A DNA stretch of 33,607 nucleotides. Source: an uncultured archaeon. GTDB lineage: Archaea > Altiarchaeota > Altiarchaeia > IMC4 > SCGC-AAA252-I15. This document shows, in pieces, positions 31,619 through 33,607 of the stretch. The translations under genes and the position numbers were made by a program. Positions within the stretch are counted from its first letter, which is position 1, and every line of letters begins with the position of its first letter. The notes below the pieces were generated by a model, which was given only the letters and a program-made list of their open reading frames with translations, made no database searches and was not told the DNA's origin. The DNA is taken from positions 1 through 33,607 of the forward strand of contig CABMCB010000103.1 in NCBI GenBank assembly GCA_902384455.1. Direction: 5' to 3'.

Positions 31619-33607
31619 CTATGTGGGGGTTGTCGCGTTTTGTTGAGTGATTGCTGCGCGGAGTTTTTCGGCGTCCGGGTCGTTGGGGCTTAGTTGCAGA
31701 GCCGTATTGAAGTATTTTACCGCTTCCTTGGCTTTGCCGTTGTTGTAGAGTATGACTCCTATCTGCTTGTACGGCAAGGCGTACTGCGGATACTCCTTAA
31801 GCAGTATCTGATACTCGTTTAGGGCCTGTTGATCTCTGTTGGTTGTGAAATAGAGGCCTGCGAGATTTTGCCTGGCAAACCTGAGTGTGGGGTCAATTGT
31901 CAGAGCTTGTTTAAGCGCGTATTCTGCGGTCGTGTAATTGCCGGTTGTTACGAGGGCGTATCCGTAGTCTTCCCAGGCTCCGGCGTTTGTCGGGTCGATT
32001 TCGACTGATTTGGCGAGTGCCGGTAGGGCGTTGTTGTTTTGTAGGCCTAAGTAGAGCAGTCCTACGTTATGCTGTACTCCTGGTATGTCATACCCTATTT
32101 TTGCGGCTTCTTCGGCGTCTTTTTCTGCGTCGTTGGCGCGTCCTGCGTTTTTGTTGTACTCGCTTTTTCTAAGGTAGTATGTGGCCTCCATTTCCCTCAC
32201 CATGTCTTCTGAGTTTTCGATGTTTTCTCCTAAGCCTCGGATTTTGTATGTGCTCCAGGGGTCGGTGGGTGTGTAGTTTTGTCCTTTTTGGATTAGCCGG
32301 TAAACAAGGCCTTCTTGTACTAGTTTGTATGCTGGCGGGATGTCTCCTGCTTTTGCCGTGTAATATACGGGGTGTCCGCTTTTCGCTTCTGCTTCCTCTC
32401 TTTCAAGGAAACGGTTTACTCTGTCGTTAAGAGGCAGTCGAGGGAAGTCGCTGCCGTAGAAGTCTGTCATTAGTCCTATGCGGTCGACTACGTGTACGTC
32501 CGGCCTGATTTTTTCGATCCCGTTTAGGTAGTACATCATGAAGACGTGGCTGTCTCCTTGTGTGAATAGCGTTGCGTTTGGCGGCAGTTGGTTTAGGATG
32601 GCTGTTTCGTAGTCTCGCGGTAGATATGTCCCCGAACGGTCGTTTTCGTTGAATCCAGACGCTAATAGCAACGTTACCGTCAATATCGCCAGCAGTATGG
32701 CGCATGCTTTTGCGGCTGTTTCACCAGTTCTTTTTCTTAATCCCGTCCTTGCTTCGTCGAGCCCTATAGCAATCCACACGGCAAGCGCAGTCAAAGCGGG
32801 TATCCCAAACGCGGTTGTTGAGAATGATACTGCGTTGAGGTACGTAGCATAGAACGTTTCGCACGCAGTAAGCAGCAGCGTGTACTCAAAGAAAAGGCGG
32901 TATTTCCTCCAGCGCATGAAGCCAAACACGGCAAGCAGGCCAGCAAACGAAAACTGAAGTACATACAGCTTCAGGAGGCCGAATACCCTAAAGACGCTTT
33001 CTGTCGCGGTGAAGTTGATGAAATGCTGGCTTCGATGCGTTTTCAACGTAATCGTCGCGATGAATCCCTCAACAGTGTCCGGCCTGTCCCAAACGTATTT
33101 TGCCCCCAACGCCGCTCTTATCGGCAGCAGGAAATACATGAGCGGGCCTATTGATGCCACAAGGACGAGACGAAGAAGTCTTGCCTTCTCTTTTATTATC
33201 CGGGGTTCGCTTTTCCACACGACGTAAAGGAAGGCCGGCGTTAGTATTGCCATTGATACGTGGTGGGCTAGTCCTAGGCCGAATGTCAGTGTTGTTGCGT
33301 ATAGGAGGGTCGGGTTTTTTTCTTTTTGCCATCTGAACAGGAGGTACCCAACTAATGCCACGATATGTCCGTGTAGTGTGTATACTTCTGCTGTTGTTGG
33401 TTGGCTCCAGTTTATTGGTGTGAAGGCGTATGCGAGTCCGGCTGTTGCGGAGGGTATTGGCGCTTTTGTTATTTGTTGTGCTAGTAGGTAGACGGTGGCT
33501 GCTGTTAGTGCGGCGAATATTGCGCTCATTAGGTTTATGCGGTAGGCGACGTCTCCCACAGGTATTTGAGCGAATAAGTGGCCGATTAATGTGTATAGTG
33601 GGTATCC
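31619..33607 (-). CDS. DUF2723-type membrane glycosyltransferase with TPR tail, N-terminus beyond window
   Basis: The frame is open to the last base of the window, so the true start is outside. The visible part begins GYPLYTLIGHLFAQIP. The N-terminal half has about eight membrane segments in the pattern of DUF2723, a family related to protein O-mannosyltransferase-like GT-C enzymes. A soluble domain follows the membrane part (ILNQLPPNATLFTQGDSHVFMMYYL). About four TPR repeats end the protein (for example YGYALVTTGNYTTAEYALKQALTIDPT and IGVILYNNGKAKEAVKYFNTALQLSPN). It probably glycosylates surface proteins using a lipid-linked sugar donor. The acceptor and sugar are unknown. Confidence 0.9.
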   Translation of the reverse strand, partial: GYPLYTLIGHLFAQIPVGDVAYRINLMSAIFAALTAATVYLLAQQITKAPIPSATAGLAYAFTPINWSQPTTAEVYTLHGHIVALVGYLLFRWQKEKNPTLLYATTLTFGLGLAHHVSMAILTPAFLYVVWKSEPRIIKEKARLLRLVLVASIGPLMYFLLPIRAALGAKYVWDRPDTVEGFIATITLKTHRSQHFINFTATESVFRVFGLLKLYVLQFSFAGLLAVFGFMRWRKYRLFFEYTLLLTACETFYATYLNAVSFSTTAFGIPALTALAVWIAIGLDEARTGLRKRTGETAAKACAILLAILTVTLLLASGFNENDRSGTYLPRDYETAILNQLPPNATLFTQGDSHVFMMYYLNGIEKIRPDVHVVDRIGLMTDFYGSDFPRLPLNDRVNRFLEREEAEAKSGHPVYYTAKAGDIPPAYKLVQEGLVYRLIQKGQNYTPTDPWSTYKIRGLGENIENSEDMVREMEATYYLRKSEYNKNAGRANDAEKDAEEAAKIGYDIPGVQHNVGLLYLGLQNNNALPALAKSVEIDPTNAGAWEDYGYALVTTGNYTTAEYALKQALTIDPTLRFARQNLAGLYFTTNRDQQALNEYQILLKEYPQYALPYKQIGVILYNNGKAKEAVKYFNTALQLSPNDPDAEKLRAAITQQNATTPT

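Noticed and set aside
1..33607. tRNA, rRNA, CRISPR or insertion-sequence content
   Set aside because: I looked for T-loop-like GTTC sequences with paired arms, regularly spaced direct repeats and transposase motifs on both strands and saw none that hold up; a covariance-model scan would be decisive.

Overview
The window is a stretch of an archaeal chromosome. Archaeal-type genes found here are tiaS, gatD, formate-dependent purP (two copies), archaeal dnaG, deoxyhypusine synthase, nreA, a PRC-barrel protein and CDC48-like AAA+ ATPases. Promoters are TATA-like and several transcripts look leaderless. Base composition is moderate. I cannot name the lineage; a euryarchaeal or DPANN-type archaeon fits. 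I saw no rRNA, tRNA, CRISPR array or insertion sequence. No gene-free stretch exceeds 300 bases. The longest are 15130-15367, 27162-27382, 21432-21643 and 23978-24186.

Left part (1-9.8 kb): the end of a PfkB sugar kinase, a polytopic membrane protein and argC. Facing them is a pair of paralogous CDC48-like ATPases with one and two AAA+ modules. Two small membrane proteins diverge from that pair. Next come an AT-rich GIY-YIG nuclease-like gene and a pheT that stops at the end of its B3/B4 domain.

Centre (9.9-19.2 kb): trkH, nreA, a TctA-like permease and tiaS. Then comes the most intriguing locus. An AT-rich intergenic region carries repeated TGAC(G/T)TA heptamers, often 13 bp apart, and a perfect palindrome. 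It is followed by an AAA+ ATPase with a winged-helix tail, a strong inverted repeat, a tiny winged-helix protein resembling the MCM C-terminus, and a ribbon-helix-helix protein. Broadly, the plus strand changes from A/C-rich to G/T-rich wobble positions, whichever strand the genes are on, between about 14.7 and 19.1 kb. This makes the region a candidate replication origin. gatD, a zinc-ribbon protein and tsaC follow.

Right part (19.1-33.6 kb): a PRC-barrel/nadK/nadC/cutA operon, an OB-fold protein, deoxyhypusine synthase and a stomatin-like SPFH protein. A cluster of dnaG, a small unknown gene and a LonB-like ATPase without its protease domain comes next. Then DUF167 and another unknown gene, purP, a soluble GT2 glycosyltransferase, a second purP-like gene, and a DUF2723/TPR membrane glycosyltransferase that runs off the window.
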